Shown: positions 1-8,463 of the stretch, piece by piece | Layout: each line of letters opens with the position of its first letter | Numbering within the stretch: the first letter of the stretch is position 1 | NCBI GenBank assembly: GCA_946482075.1 | Contig: CAMLQG010000063.1 | Span: 1 to 20,332, forward strand | Length of the DNA stretch: 20,332 nucleotides | DNA from: an uncultured Erythrobacteraceae bacterium | Lineage (GTDB): Bacteria > Pseudomonadota > Alphaproteobacteria > Sphingomonadales > Sphingomonadaceae | Reading direction: 5' to 3' | Notes under the pieces: generated by a model | Seen by the model: the letters and a program-made list of their open reading frames with translations, nothing else | The model's database searches: none | Told to the model about the DNA's origin: nothing | Program-made: the position numbers and the translations under genes

Positions 1-311
1 GGTCGCAGATCGGGCAATCGAGCGGGTGGTTGATGAGGAGGAACTCCATCACCCCTTCCCGCGCCTTCTTGACCATTTCGCTGTCGGTGCGGATCACCTG
101 GTTGTCCGCCGCCGGAAGCGCGCAGGATGCCTGCGGCTTGGGCGGGCCGGGAGAGACTTCGACCAGGCACATGCGGCAATTGCCGGCGATCGAAAGCCTC
201 TCGTGATAGCAGAAGCGGGGGATTTCCTTGCCGGCAAGCTCGCAGGCCTGCAGGACGGTCGCGCCTGCCGGAACTTCGAGTTCGATGCCGTCGACGGTGA
301 CTTTAGGCATG
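1..311 (-). CDS. nuoG: NADH-quinone oxidoreductase subunit G (NuoG), N-terminal part, cut by window edge
   Basis: The first 103 codons of the complex I 75-kDa iron-sulfur subunit, read from ATG at 311 and running off the left edge. The start gives [16 protein letters not shown], the usual beginning of the ferredoxin-like domain. Cysteines at residues 34, 45, 48 and 63 ([21 protein letters not shown]) fit the N1b [2Fe-2S] site. HPLDCPIC near residues 95-102 begins the HxxxCxxC motif that binds the next cluster (N3 type). NuoG carries electrons from NuoF/NuoE along the peripheral arm on the cytoplasmic side. It is the last nuo gene visible, and 314 bp of repeat-filled DNA separate it from nuoF, unlike the tight upstream junctions. 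Family assignment is firm; the C-terminal molybdopterin-like domain is not in view. Confidence 0.95.
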
Positions 312-320
312 ACCAACTCC

Positions 321-347
321 GTCATGCTGAACTTGTTTCAGCATCCA
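321..347. repeat. Small palindromic repeat (ATGCTGAA / TTCAGCAT hairpin)
   Basis: The arms ATGCTGAA (325-332) and TTCAGCAT (338-345) pair around a 5-nt loop, preceded by CGTC. I recall this arrangement (CGTCATGCTGAA..TTCAGCAT) as a dispersed repeat in sphingomonad genomes. It sits about 10 bp upstream of the nuoG start codon, so it could fold in the mRNA just ahead of the nuoG ribosome binding region. Confidence 0.6.
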
Positions 348-433
348 TCGGGCCCCAAGCACGGAAGCCCGCCGTGAAAGTGCAACGGCGCCGTTATCCC
401 GTCCCACCGCGCTCCGACGCGGCCGCAAGCGTG

Positions 434-601
434 GCCCCTGAAACGAGTTGGGACATATTCCGCTCGCCTCCGTAACTGCGTCATTGCGAGCAAAGCGAAG
501 CAATCCAGGGCAATTTCGCGCCGCCCTGGATTGCTTCGCTTTGCTCGCAATGACGGGGTTACGTTGCCCAAGGGGACAAGCGCCAAACGAGTTCAGGGTG
601 A
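434..601. repeat. Older palindromic repeat apparently split by an insertion, with 9-bp direct repeats
   Basis: Left piece GCCCCTGAAACGAGTT (434-449) and right piece AAACGAGTTCAGGGTGACG (585-603 region) share AAACGAGTT at 441-449 and 585-593. Removing 450-593 would restore CCTGAAACGAGTTCAGGGTGACG, a form resembling a known sphingomonad repeat whose arms pair (CCTGAA/TTCAGG). The 135 bp between them contain the 471-563 inverted repeat. This reads as one repeat inserted into another with a 9-bp target duplication, though two independent decayed copies could look similar. Confidence 0.45.
471..563. repeat. Inverted-repeat element, family CGTCATTGCGAGC..AAGCAATCC
   Basis: Arms at 479-511 and 523-555 are perfect 33-nt inverted copies around an 11-nt loop. 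Pairing extends to 471-476/558-563 (CGTAAC/GTTACG) with two mismatches between. The core CGTCATTGCGAGC...GAAGCAATCC is a widely dispersed repeat of alphaproteobacteria. A transcript of the nuo operon would fold this into a very stable hairpin between nuoF and nuoG. The same family recurs at 1930-2014. Confidence 0.9.
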
Positions 602-625
602 CGGGGTTCATGGTTGAAGCGCAGC

Positions 626-1912
626 TCACTCCGCGGCCTCCCGCACATTCTCGGCAATCCGGCGTTCGAGTTCCGGGCGGAAGTGCTTGATCAGGCCCTG
701 GATCGGCCATGCGGCCGCATCGCCCAGCGCACAGATCGTATGGCCTTCCACCTGCTTCGTCACCTGCTGCAGCATGTCGATCTCCTCGACCGCGGCATCG
801 CCGGTGCGCAGGCGCTCCATCACGCGCCACATCCAGCCCGTGCCTTCGCGACACGGCGTGCACTGGCCGCAGCTCTCATGCTTGTAGAAATAGGACAGGC
901 GGCTGATCGCGCGCACGATGTCCGTGGACTTGTCCATCACGATGAGCGCGGCGGTACCGAGGCCGGAACCGACCTCCTTGCAGCCGTCGAAATCCATCGG
1001 AACGTCCATCATCATCTCGCCCGGGACGAGCGGGACGGAGGAACCGCCCGGGATCACCGCCAGCAGATTGTCCCACCCCCCGCGAATGCCGCCGCAATGC
1101 TTCTCGATCAGCTCGCGGAAGGGGATGCTCATCGCTTCCTCGACCACGCAGGGCTTTTCGACATGGCCGCTGATCTGGAACAGCTTGGTGCCCTTGTTGT
1201 TCTCGCGCCCGAAGCTGGCGAACCACGCCGCCCCGCGCCGCATGATGGTGGGGGCGACGGCAATCGATTCCACATTGTTGACCGTGGTCGGACAGCCATA
1301 GAGGCCGGCGCCTGCCGGAAACGGCGGCTTGAGGCGCGGCTGGCCCTTCTTGCCTTCCAGGCTTTCGATCATCGCTGTCTCTTCGCCGCAGATATAGGCG
1401 CCCGCGCCGCGATGGACGAAAACGTCGAAATCATAGCCCGAACCGCAGGCATTCTTACCGACGAGGCCCGCATCATAAGCTTCGCGCACCGCGGCGAAGA
1501 GAGTTTCGGCCTCGCGGATATATTCGCCGCGAATGTAGATATAGGCCGCCCGCGCGCGCATCGCGAAACCCGCCACCAGCGCACCTTCGATCAGCTTGTG
1601 CGGATCGTGTCGGATGATTTCGCGGTCCTTGCAGCTGCCGGGTTCGGATTCGTCGGCATTGATGACGAGGAAGCTCGGCCGCCCATCCTTGCTTTCCTTG
1701 GGCATGAAGGACCACTTCATGCCCGTCGGGAAACCCGCGCCACCCCGCCCGCGCAGGCCGGAGGCCTTGATTTCCTCGATAATGGCGTCCGGGCCTTTGG
1801 CCAGGATCACCTTGGTGTCGTCCCAATCGCCGCGCTTCTGCGCAGCGCTGAGGTTCCACGGCTGATAGCCGTAGAGATTGGTGAAGATGCGATCCTTGTC
1901 CTGGAGGCTCAT
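626..1912 (-). CDS. nuoF: NADH-quinone oxidoreductase subunit F (NuoF)
   Basis: The 51-kDa NADH-oxidising subunit of complex I, 428 residues, a normal length. [13 protein letters not shown] (52-64) is the glycine-rich NADH/FMN loop; [14 protein letters not shown] (85-98) and [12 protein letters not shown] (169-180) are further conserved FMN/NADH-domain signatures. Cys348, Cys351 and Cys354 (ESCGQCTPC) with Cys394 bind the N3 [4Fe-4S] cluster. ATG at 1912 is chosen because it yields the family N-terminus and is preceded by a GGGAG Shine-Dalgarno; the 14 further in-frame codons upstream are translated repeat sequence. It transfers hydride from NADH to FMN and passes electrons to NuoG. It lies between nuoE and nuoG, with repeat elements on both sides. 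Confidence 0.97.
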   Translation of the reverse strand: MSLQDKDRIFTNLYGYQPWNLSAAQKRGDWDDTKVILAKGPDAIIEEIKASGLRGRGGAGFPTGMKWSFMPKESKDGRPSFLVINADESEPGSCKDREIIRHDPHKLIEGALVAGFAMRARAAYIYIRGEYIREAETLFAAVREAYDAGLVGKNACGSGYDFDVFVHRGAGAYICGEETAMIESLEGKKGQPRLKPPFPAGAGLYGCPTTVNNVESIAVAPTIMRRGAAWFASFGRENNKGTKLFQISGHVEKPCVVEEAMSIPFRELIEKHCGGIRGGWDNLLAVIPGGSSVPLVPGEMMMDVPMDFDGCKEVGSGLGTAALIVMDKSTDIVRAISRLSYFYKHESCGQCTPCREGTGWMWRVMERLRTGDAAVEEIDMLQQVTKQVEGHTICALGDAAAWPIQGLIKHFRPELERRIAENVREAAE

Positions 1913-1929
1913 GCCACATCTCCCTCGCC

Positions 1930-2014
1930 CGTCATTGCGAGCGTAGCGAAGCAATCCAGAGCGATGGCGCGCGATACTCTGGATCGCTGCGTCGCTTCGC
2001 TCCTCGCGATGACG
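1930..2014. repeat. Inverted-repeat element between nuoE and nuoF, family CGTCATTGCGAGC
   Basis: Left arm 1930-1961 begins CGTCATTGCGAGCGTAGCGA and right arm 1977-2014 is its imperfect inverse; the right arm is about 6 nt longer. They enclose a 15-nt loop. This is the same family as 471-563, but more diverged. It fills most of the 118-bp gap between nuoE and nuoF and ends just upstream of the nuoF ribosome binding site. Confidence 0.85.
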
Positions 2015-2030
2015 GTGGAACGGAGTTTCT

Positions 2031-2699
2031 TCACCATTCCCCCCGATAATCGTGGTTCTCCACGACCATCTCTTTCAGCGTCGTCGGCCCGCCCACCGGC
2101 TCCACCGTGTGGCGGCCGGGTTCCTGCGTGCCGGCCTTGGGCTGCTCGCCCCGCGCCAGCGCGTCGAGAATCGCGTCGAACCGCTCGGGCGTGAGATCCT
2201 CGTAATTGTCGTCGTTGATCTGGACCATCGGCGCAGACGCGCAATTGCCCATGCATTCGACTTCGGTCAGCGTCCACAAGCCGTCCGGCGTGTTGTGGCC
2301 CTTCTTCATGCCGCGCCTGTAGCAGGCATCCATGATGTCGTCGGAACCGCGCAGCATGCAGGGCGTCGTTCCGCAGACCTGCACGTGATAGCGGCCGATC
2401 GGCGCCAGATTGTACATCGTGTAGAAGGTCGCAACCTCGACCACGCGGATGATCGGCATGTCGAGCTCGCGCGCGACGAATTCCATCACCGGGATCGGCA
2501 GCCAGCCCTGCGTGTTCGTTTCCGCGCCAACCTGGCGCTGGGCGAGATCGAGCAGCGGCATCACGGCGGAACGCTGGCGCCCTTCCGGATAGCGCCCGAT
2601 CACTTCCTTCGCCTTCTCGGCATTTTCGGCCGTCCACGCGAAAGCGCCCCAGCGCGCGCGCAGTTCCGGCGTATCCGGTTCGAGATGACGCTCAGCCAC
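2031..2699 (-). CDS. nuoE: NADH-quinone oxidoreductase subunit E (NuoE)
   Basis: The 24-kDa subunit of complex I with a thioredoxin-like [2Fe-2S] (N1a) domain. With the start used here, Cys109 and Cys114 (CGTTPC) and Cys149 and Cys153 (CMGNC) are the four ligands. A tail of roughly 45 residues beyond the domain, ending NHDYRGEW, is typical of alphaproteobacterial NuoE. I prefer the GTG start at 2699 because it gives [18 protein letters not shown], matching the family start, with GGGAG 6 nt upstream. An in-frame ATG at 2714 adds five residues and has only repeat-derived sequence upstream. NuoE pairs with NuoF and NuoG in the NADH-dehydrogenase module. The gap to the preceding gene holds a palindromic repeat. 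Confidence 0.95.
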   Translation of the reverse strand: MAERHLEPDTPELRARWGAFAWTAENAEKAKEVIGRYPEGRQRSAVMPLLDLAQRQVGAETNTQGWLPIPVMEFVARELDMPIIRVVEVATFYTMYNLAPIGRYHVQVCGTTPCMLRGSDDIMDACYRRGMKKGHNTPDGLWTLTEVECMGNCASAPMVQINDDNYEDLTPERFDAILDALARGEQPKAGTQEPGRHTVEPVGGPTTLKEMVVENHDYRGEW

Positions 2700-2721
2700 G
2701 ATACGCTCCCGCATCCAATAG

Positions 2722-2815
2722 CCCCGTTCGTCCTGAGCTTGTCGAAGGACCGTCTTTCACTTCATCCGTCGCTGAAAGGAAAAGCTGTCCTTCGACAAGC
2801 TCAGGACGAACGGGG
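2722..2815. repeat. Inverted-repeat element, family CGTTCGTCCTGAGCTTGTCG
   Basis: Arms at 2722-2750 and 2787-2815 are perfect 29-nt inverted copies around a 36-nt loop. The core CGTTCGTCCTGAGCTTGTCG..AAGG is a dispersed sphingomonad repeat, and the same family recurs at 9581-9627. It occupies the junction between the NTF2-like ORF and nuoE and would form a long hairpin in the nuo transcript. Confidence 0.9.
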
Positions 2816-2828
2816 GTGTGGTTCAACT

Positions 2829-3179
2829 TCACCGGATGAACTCCACTCGAGAGCATTTATCGCCCTCGAAGCTGTAAACCGCGATGACATCGAACGGCGC
2901 GACCAGTTCGGACCCGTCGGCGGCCGGCCCGCGCGTCACATGCTCGCGGAACAGGACGTAATTGCCGATTTCCTGACGTTCGACGATCTCGGCCCTATTC
3001 TGCGGCCAGCGCTCGAACGCGGCCTTGAGGCCCGAACGCGTGCCCTCCTTGCCCTCACGCACCACCGCGCCCCGATAGTTCGCTTCGCTGGCGTCGTCGG
3101 TCATGTAGGACACGTAGAGATCGGCGTCCTGCGCGTTATAGGCGGCGATCATCGCCTCTGCGGTTGCGAGATTGCTCAC
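2829..3179 (-). CDS. NTF2/SnoaL-like small protein embedded in the nuo operon
   Basis: A 116-residue protein resembling the nuclear transport factor 2 / SnoaL-like fold: an N-terminal helix with [20 protein letters not shown], a middle segment, and C-terminal strands ending [17 protein letters not shown]. Members of this superfamily include isomerases, small-molecule binding proteins and proteins with no known activity, so no reaction can be assigned. The start is GTG at 3179, whose last two bases plus the next A form the nuoD stop (GTGA overlap), implying translational coupling to NuoD. Codon use and GC look like the neighbouring nuo genes, which argues against recent transfer. Its place between nuoD and nuoE suggests co-expression with complex I, but a role in assembly or quinone handling would be speculation. 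Confidence 0.85.
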   Translation of the reverse strand: MSNLATAEAMIAAYNAQDADLYVSYMTDDASEANYRGAVVREGKEGTRSGLKAAFERWPQNRAEIVERQEIGNYVLFREHVTRGPAADGSELVAPFDVIAVYSFEGDKCSRVEFIR

Positions 3180-4390
3180 CGGTCACACTCCCCGAAAACC
3201 ACGTCGATCGCGCCGAGAATGGCGGTCGCGTCGGGCAGCATGTGGCCCTTGCACATGAAATCCATCGCCTGGAGATGGCTGAACGCGGTCGGGCGGATCT
3301 TGCAGCGATAGGGCTTGTTGGTGCCGTCGCTCACCAGATAGACGCCGAATTCACCCTTGGGGCTTTCGGTGGCGACATAGACTTCGCCGGCGGGCACGTG
3401 GAAGCCTTCGGTGTAGAGCTTGAAATGATGGATCAGCGCTTCCATCGACTGCTTCATCTCTCCGCGCTTGGGCGGGACGACCTTGCGGTCGCTGGAGGCA
3501 ATCGGGCCGTCGGGCATTTCGGCCAGGCACTGCTTCATGATCCGGGCGGACTGGCGCACTTCCTCCACCCGCACCATGAACCGGTCGTAGCAATCGGAAT
3601 TGGTGCCGACGGGTACTTCGAAATCCATCCGGTCATAGACGTCGTAGGGCTGGCTCTTGCGCAGGTCCCATGGGATGCCGGCGGCGCGGATCATCGGGCC
3701 GGAGAAGCCCCAGGCCAGCGCCTCTTCCTTGGTGCACTTGGCGATATCGACATTGCGCTGCTTGAAGATGCGATTGTCGACCACCAGGCTCATCGCATCC
3801 TCGAACAGCTCGGGCAGGCGCGTGTCGAGCCAGTCCCCGATGTCGGTCAGCAGCTTCAGCGGCACGTCCTGGTGCACGCCGCCGGGGCGATACCAGGCGG
3901 AATGCATCCGCGCACCCGAAGCGCGTTCGAAGAAGTTTAGGCAATCCTCGCGGATTTCGAACAGCCACAGGTTAGGCGTCATCGCGCCCACGTCCATGAC
4001 GTGCGAGCCCATGTTGAGCATATGGTTGCAGATGCGGGTCAGTTCCGCGAACAGCACGCGCAGATACTGCGCGCGCAGCGGAACTTCGAGGTTCAGCAGC
4101 TTCTCGATCGCGAGCACATAGGAGTGCTCCATGCTCAACGGCGAGCAGTAATCGAGACGGTCGAAATAGGGCAGTGCCTGGAGATAGGTCTTGTGCTCGA
4201 TCAGCTTCTCGGTGCCGCGATGGAGCAGGCCGACATGCGGATCGACGCGTTCGATGAGCTCGCCGTCCAGCTCCATGACCATGCGGAGCACGCCGTGCGC
4301 AGCCGGGTGCTGAGGGCCGAAATTGATCGTGTAATTCGTGATGACCTCGTCGCCTGTGGTCGGCGACTGTTCGAGAGCGAAGCCGCTCAT
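3176..4390 (-). CDS. nuoD: NADH-quinone oxidoreductase subunit D (NuoD)
   Basis: The 49-kDa subunit of complex I, 404 residues, related to NiFe-hydrogenase large subunits. [13 protein letters not shown] (23-35) opens the domain, LLHRGTEKL lies near 55-63, and the protein ends in DVVFGECDR as expected for the family. With NuoB it forms the quinone-reduction site at the foot of the peripheral arm. The ATG at 4390 overlaps the nuoC stop by 4 nt (ATGA), and its own stop overlaps the next ORF (GTGA). NuoC and NuoD are separate proteins here, unlike the fused NuoCD of E. coli. Nothing looks truncated. Confidence 0.98.
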   Translation of the reverse strand: MSGFALEQSPTTGDEVITNYTINFGPQHPAAHGVLRMVMELDGELIERVDPHVGLLHRGTEKLIEHKTYLQALPYFDRLDYCSPLSMEHSYVLAIEKLLNLEVPLRAQYLRVLFAELTRICNHMLNMGSHVMDVGAMTPNLWLFEIREDCLNFFERASGARMHSAWYRPGGVHQDVPLKLLTDIGDWLDTRLPELFEDAMSLVVDNRIFKQRNVDIAKCTKEEALAWGFSGPMIRAAGIPWDLRKSQPYDVYDRMDFEVPVGTNSDCYDRFMVRVEEVRQSARIMKQCLAEMPDGPIASSDRKVVPPKRGEMKQSMEALIHHFKLYTEGFHVPAGEVYVATESPKGEFGVYLVSDGTNKPYRCKIRPTAFSHLQAMDFMCKGHMLPDATAILGAIDVVFGECDR

Positions 4391-5142
4391 GCCTTGTCTC
4401 CCGACTTCGGTTCGACCGCGGGGGCGCCGGCGCTCTTCTTCTCCTCGGCCGCTTCATTGGCCTTGGCCCCTGCGCCGGTGTCGGCGGGCTTTTCCGTGGT
4501 CTTCGGTTCGGCGACAGGCGGTGGGGTCGCAGCCTTCTCGTCGCCCGGCAGCACATATTCCGCGCCTTCCCACGGACTCATGAAGTCGAACTGGCGCAGA
4601 TCCTGCGCGAGTTCGACCGGCTCGTAGACCACGCGCTTGTCCTCTTCGGAATAGCGCAGCTCGACATAGCCCGTGAGCGGGAAGTCCTTGCGGAAGGGAT
4701 GCCCTTCGAAGCCATAGTCGGTAAGGATGCGGCGCAGATCGGTGTTGCCATCGAACACCACGCCGTAGAGATCGAAAACCTCGCGTTCCAGCCAGCCCGC
4801 ATTAGGCCACAGCCGTGTGGCGGTGGGAACCGGAGTCAGTTCGCTCGCGGTGCATTTCACCATCACGCGATGGTTCTTCGTGACCGACAGCAGCATATAG
4901 ACGACTTCGAACCGCTCCGCCCGCGACGGATAGTCGACACCGGCGATTTCCATCAGCTGCTGGTATTCGTGGGCATCGCGCAGCAGCCGCAGCGCATCTT
5001 CCACGCTCTCGCGCTTCACGGTCAGCAGGATTTCGCCATGCGCTTCTTCAGCGGAGACGAGCATGTCGCCGAGCGCCGCGCCAAGTGCGTCGGCAATCCC
5101 TTCGATCAGGGTGAATCTGGGGGCGGAATGGAGGACAGCCAT
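4387..5142 (-). CDS. nuoC: NADH-quinone oxidoreductase subunit C (NuoC) with a low-complexity C-terminal tail
   Basis: The 30-kDa subunit of complex I, 251 residues. The family signature ERE-FDLYGV-F...[21 protein letters not shown] spans about 119-155. After residue ~200 the protein continues as a roughly 50-residue tail rich in Ala, Pro, Glu and Lys (for example [10 protein letters not shown]), which is probably disordered. NuoC sits next to NuoD in the peripheral arm and has no cofactor. The start at 5142 lies 1 nt downstream of the nuoB stop and the end overlaps nuoD (ATGA), so it is tightly coupled. The tail is longer than in many homologues, although extended tails occur in alphaproteobacteria. 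Confidence 0.97.
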   Translation of the reverse strand: MAVLHSAPRFTLIEGIADALGAALGDMLVSAEEAHGEILLTVKRESVEDALRLLRDAHEYQQLMEIAGVDYPSRAERFEVVYMLLSVTKNHRVMVKCTASELTPVPTATRLWPNAGWLEREVFDLYGVVFDGNTDLRRILTDYGFEGHPFRKDFPLTGYVELRYSEEDKRVVYEPVELAQDLRQFDFMSPWEGAEYVLPGDEKAATPPPVAEPKTTEKPADTGAGAKANEAAEEKKSAGAPAVEPKSGDKA

Positions 5143-5143
5143 C

Positions 5144-5692
5144 TCAGCGCTCGATCGTGCCCACGCGGCGGATCTTCCGCTGCAGCTGCATCACGCCGTA
5201 GAGCAGCGCCTCGGCGGTCGGCGGGCAGCCGGGGATGTAGATGTCCACCGGCACGATCCGGTCGCACCCGCGCACCACGGAATAGCTGTAGTGGTAATAG
5301 CCCCCGCCATTGGCGCAGGAGCCCATGGAGATGACATATTTCGGGTCCGACATCTGGTCGTAGACCTTGCGCAGCGCCGGCGCCATCTTGTTGCACAACG
5401 TGCCGGCCACGATCATCACGTCCGACTGGCGCGGCGATGCGCGCGGGGCGGCGCCGAAACGCTCCATATCATAGCGCGGCATGTTCACATGGATCATCTC
5501 GACCGCGCAGCAGGCGAGGCCGAAGGTCATCCACCACAGCGAACCGGTGCGCGCCCACTGGAACAGCTCCTCGGTCGAGGTGACGAGGAAACCCTTGTCG
5601 TTCACTTCGGTGGATAGCGCGTTGTAGAAATCCTGGTCCGGCTGACGGACTTCGCCCGGCTGCGCGGCGGGCACGGTCTGGCTCACTCCCAT
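5144..5692 (-). CDS. nuoB: NADH-quinone oxidoreductase subunit B (NuoB)
   Basis: A 182-residue subunit carrying the terminal [4Fe-4S] cluster N2 of complex I, which hands electrons to quinone. Cys61 and Cys62 (GLACCAVEM), Cys126 ([10 protein letters not shown]) and Cys156 ([15 protein letters not shown]) are the four expected ligands. The start at 5692 overlaps the end of nuoA by 10 bp, and the stop leaves 1 nt to nuoC. The N-terminal ~40 residues are variable in the family. Length and motifs are complete. Confidence 0.98.
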   Translation of the reverse strand: MGVSQTVPAAQPGEVRQPDQDFYNALSTEVNDKGFLVTSTEELFQWARTGSLWWMTFGLACCAVEMIHVNMPRYDMERFGAAPRASPRQSDVMIVAGTLCNKMAPALRKVYDQMSDPKYVISMGSCANGGGYYHYSYSVVRGCDRIVPVDIYIPGCPPTAEALLYGVMQLQRKIRRVGTIER

Positions 5693-6057
5693 TCCAGTGC
5701 TCCCTTCTTCCAGGCATAGGCGAAGCCGATCACCAGTTCGCCCAGGAAGATCATCATCGTGATCCAGCCCGGCCAGCCCGTCAGGTCGAGGCTAACCGCC
5801 CAGGGGAACAGGAACGCCGCTTCGAGATCGAAGATGATGAACAGGATCGCGACGAGGTAGAACCGCACGTCGAACTGGCTGCGCGGGTCCTCGAACGCGG
5901 GGAATCCGCATTCATATTCGCTGTTTTTCTCGGCATTCGGGTTGTGGCTGCCGGTCAGGCGGGACACGCCCATCGGCAGGAAGACGAAGGCGGCCGACAA
6001 TGCGAGCGCGATGCCCAGAAAGATCAAAATCGGCAGATATTGTGAGAGATCGACCAA
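5683..6057 (-). CDS. nuoA: NADH-quinone oxidoreductase subunit A (NuoA)
   Basis: A small membrane subunit of complex I, 124 residues, with three predicted transmembrane helices at about 8-28, 65-88 and 98-117. The loop [21 protein letters not shown] (46-66) is the conserved quinone-site loop, with Cys50 and Glu47; [12 protein letters not shown] follows. The start codon is TTG at 6057 (TTG GTC GAT CTC): no in-frame ATG exists upstream and [10 protein letters not shown] fits the family. No clear Shine-Dalgarno precedes it, so initiation may be weak. It is the first gene of the operon, divergent from the thiolase gene. Confidence 0.94.
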   Translation of the reverse strand: MVDLSQYLPILIFLGIALALSAAFVFLPMGVSRLTGSHNPNAEKNSEYECGFPAFEDPRSQFDVRFYLVAILFIIFDLEAAFLFPWAVSLDLTGWPGWITMMIFLGELVIGFAYAWKKGALEWE

Positions 6058-6238
6058 GGGGCTGACTCGATTAGCTATCCGGTTGCGGGCGCCCTAGTCT
6101 CCGTGTTCACAAGGCGCAAGACCCGCAGACCGTTGGATGGGGGAAGGCTCGGGCTTCAGACAGTTTTTGTTGCACCGCGGCATTAAGCGATTAACGAGAA
6201 TCACTCAAGGGTGAGGTCAACAAAAGGCTGCAGGAAAA
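6058..6238. promoter_or_regulatory. Divergent intergenic region between nuoA and the thiolase gene
   Basis: This 181-bp region must hold the promoters for nuo (leftward) and the thiolase gene (rightward). On the minus strand TTGACC (6220-6215) is a possible -35 box, with AT-richer sequence CGTTAATCGCTTAATG following, but no good -10 hexamer. On the plus strand the AT-rich stretch 6163-6203 includes TTGCAC (6170-6175 region). AGGA at 6232-6235 is the thiolase ribosome binding site. Exact promoters cannot be fixed by eye. Confidence 0.35.
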
Positions 6239-7432
<1,194 letters not shown>

Positions 7433-7472
7433 GATCCAAAACGCACCACCAACGCTCGTCATTCCTGCACCG

Positions 7473-7549
7473 AACCTTCGTCATTCCCGCACCAAGCGTT
7501 CTTCATTCTCGTTTCCTCCTTCGTCATTCCCGCGAAAGCGGGAACCCAG
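7473..7549 (+). repeat. Left arm of the GIY-YIG module inverted repeat
   Basis: It contains two TTCGTCATTCCCGC units (starting near 7477 and 7519), the second leading into the palindrome CCCGCGAAAGCGGG and then AACCCAG. Immediately to the left, 7457-7472 holds a partial diverged copy (CGTCATTCCTGCACCGAA), so the unit is locally repeated. The arm is an inverse match of 7870-7946. Confidence 0.9.
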
Positions 7550-7550
7550 C

Positions 7551-7857
7551 TTACGGCAATCGTCCAAATCCAAAATCTTCCGCCAGATCACGCCAGTTTG
7601 GATTATCCGCTTCGATGAGTTGGAGCTTCCAGGCGCGATTCCACTTTTTGATCCGCTTTTCACGCTGGATCGCCAATTCCATCGTGCCGTGCTGCTCAAA
7701 CCAGAGTTTTAACCCCGTAATCCAGCGTGAAACCTGGTACCAACCCTTCTCGGTGCTCAAGGACGCGCCTCAAAAGGTCAGAGGTGACACCGACATAGAG
7801 TGTTCCGTTCCGTCAGGAGGTTAGGAGATAGACGGTCGGAGCGAAATCTCTGTGCAC
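7551..7857 (-). pseudogene. GIY-YIG nuclease family gene, broken by a stop codon and a frameshift
   Basis: Read from GTG at 7857 the frame gives VHRDFAPTVYLLTS, then TGA (7815-7813), then RNGTLYVGVTSDLLRRVLEH, the GIY-YIG core of the short COG2827-type nucleases. After GFTLDYGVK the frame is lost near 7707-7710. The next frame continues with WFEQHGTMELAIQREKRIKK, WNRAWKLQLIEADNPNW and RDLAEDFGFGRLP to a TAA at 7553-7551. Intact relatives are about 95-100 residues and match this order, so one premature stop and one frameshift explain the state. The family is predicted to cut DNA, but its cellular role is poorly known. The gene fills the core between the inverted repeats. Confidence 0.85.
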
Positions 7858-7869
7858 ACTTAGCGCCTA

Positions 7870-7946
7870 CTGGGTTCCCGCTTTCGCGGGAATGACGAAG
7901 GAGGAAACGAGAATGAAGAACGCTTGGTGCGGGAATGACGAAAGTT
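7870..7946 (-). repeat. Right arm of the GIY-YIG module inverted repeat
   Basis: Inverse copy of 7473-7549 with a single mismatch opposite position 7476. The outer end runs into GTT (7944-7946) and the following short hairpin near the SH3-domain gene. Near-identity of the two arms contrasts with the decayed ORF between them, which suggests the arms are recent, gene-converted or under constraint. Confidence 0.9.
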
Positions 7947-7970
7947 GAGTATTATCCTCTTCCTCAACTT
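7942..7970. terminator. Short hairpin downstream of the SH3-domain gene
   Basis: AAGTTGAG (7942-7949) and CTCAACTT (7963-7970) form an 8-bp stem with a 13-nt loop, 14 nt beyond the stop of the minus-strand SH3 gene. There is no U-tract after it, so intrinsic termination is only possible, not shown. It overlaps the outer end of the inverted-repeat arm. Confidence 0.3.
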
Positions 7971-7983
7971 CCCAAGCTGAATC

Positions 7984-8463
7984 TCACGGCTCCCCCGGCC
8001 CCCACAGGCTCTGTTCGCCGATCCAGCCCGACTTGCCTTTCACTTCGAAATGGCACCAGCCCGCTTCGCAATCTCCCAACATGCCGACCACGCCGGGTTC
8101 GGCATTCCACAGCACCGGCGCGCTCTTCTCCGGCTGGCTGTGCATCGCGGCGAGATCCTTCCCCTTCACGATCGCGGTGCGATCCCGGCTGAGGAAGCGC
8201 GCGACGACCCAGCCCTTGGCGCCGTCGGGATCCTCGACGAGCCGCCAGCCTTCCTTGATCCGCAGGACCTTGAGCGGCAGATGCGGTCGCTTGTAGACCC
8301 AGGCGATCGAATAGTTCGGGCTGGGGCCGACGCGCATGTTCACTTCTTCGGCGCGGATCGAGGCCCAATAGGGCACTTCCACTTCCTGCGCGGAAACGGA
8401 GACCGCCGACAAAGCGAGGACGAGAACGGATAGCGGACGGAAAAAGCGTTGCATGGAATGCAT
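7984..8463 (-). CDS. Secreted bacterial SH3-domain protein
   Basis: A 159-residue protein. Residues 1-25 form a signal peptide (basic start, then LSVLVLALSAVSVSA, cleavage likely before QEVEV). Two SH3-like repeats follow: about 36-95, with EEVNMRVGPSPNYSIAWVY and GWRLVEDPDGAKGWV, and about 96-155, with AEPGVVGMLGDCEAGWC. Cys132 and Cys137 could form a disulfide in the periplasm. Such COG3807-type proteins are thought to bind peptides or cell-wall material, but no activity can be assigned. ATG at 8463 has GAGG 6 nt upstream; a second ATG lies three codons later. It diverges from the hydroxyacid dehydrogenase gene across about 100 bp. Confidence 0.88.
   Translation of the reverse strand: MHSMQRFFRPLSVLVLALSAVSVSAQEVEVPYWASIRAEEVNMRVGPSPNYSIAWVYKRPHLPLKVLRIKEGWRLVEDPDGAKGWVVARFLSRDRTAIVKGKDLAAMHSQPEKSAPVLWNAEPGVVGMLGDCEAGWCHFEVKGKSGWIGEQSLWGPGEP

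Larger units (their letters stand above)
312..625. other. Repeat-filled intergenic region between nuoF and nuoG
   Basis: This 314-bp gap inside the nuo operon holds no credible gene. Short ORFs across it are translations of repeat sequence. It contains a small hairpin (321-347), a 41-bp-arm inverted repeat (471-563) and what look like two halves of an older repeat (434-449 and 585-601). A 12-bp perfect palindrome AACGGCGCCGTT lies at 384-395. I see no convincing promoter for nuoG here, so nuoG is presumably read from upstream. Confidence 0.6.
7473..7946. mobile_element. Module of 77-bp inverted repeats enclosing a decayed GIY-YIG nuclease gene
   Basis: Two inverted copies, 7473-7549 and 7870-7946, match over 77 nt with one mismatch (73 nt perfect, 7477-7549 versus 7870-7942). 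They enclose a 320-bp core almost filled by a single degraded ORF: its stop lies 1 nt from the left arm and its likely start 12 nt from the right arm. Such packing suggests one mobilised unit. The arms contain the dispersed sphingomonad repeat CGTCATTCCCGCGAAAGCGG, also present at 9725-9792. No clear target duplication is visible outside the arms. That the module is or was mobile is an inference. Confidence 0.5.

Noticed and set aside
614..2194. A long plus-strand open frame across nuoF and the repeats
   Set aside because: Antisense to nuoF and through repeat sequence; the product is compositionally odd and matches no family I know.
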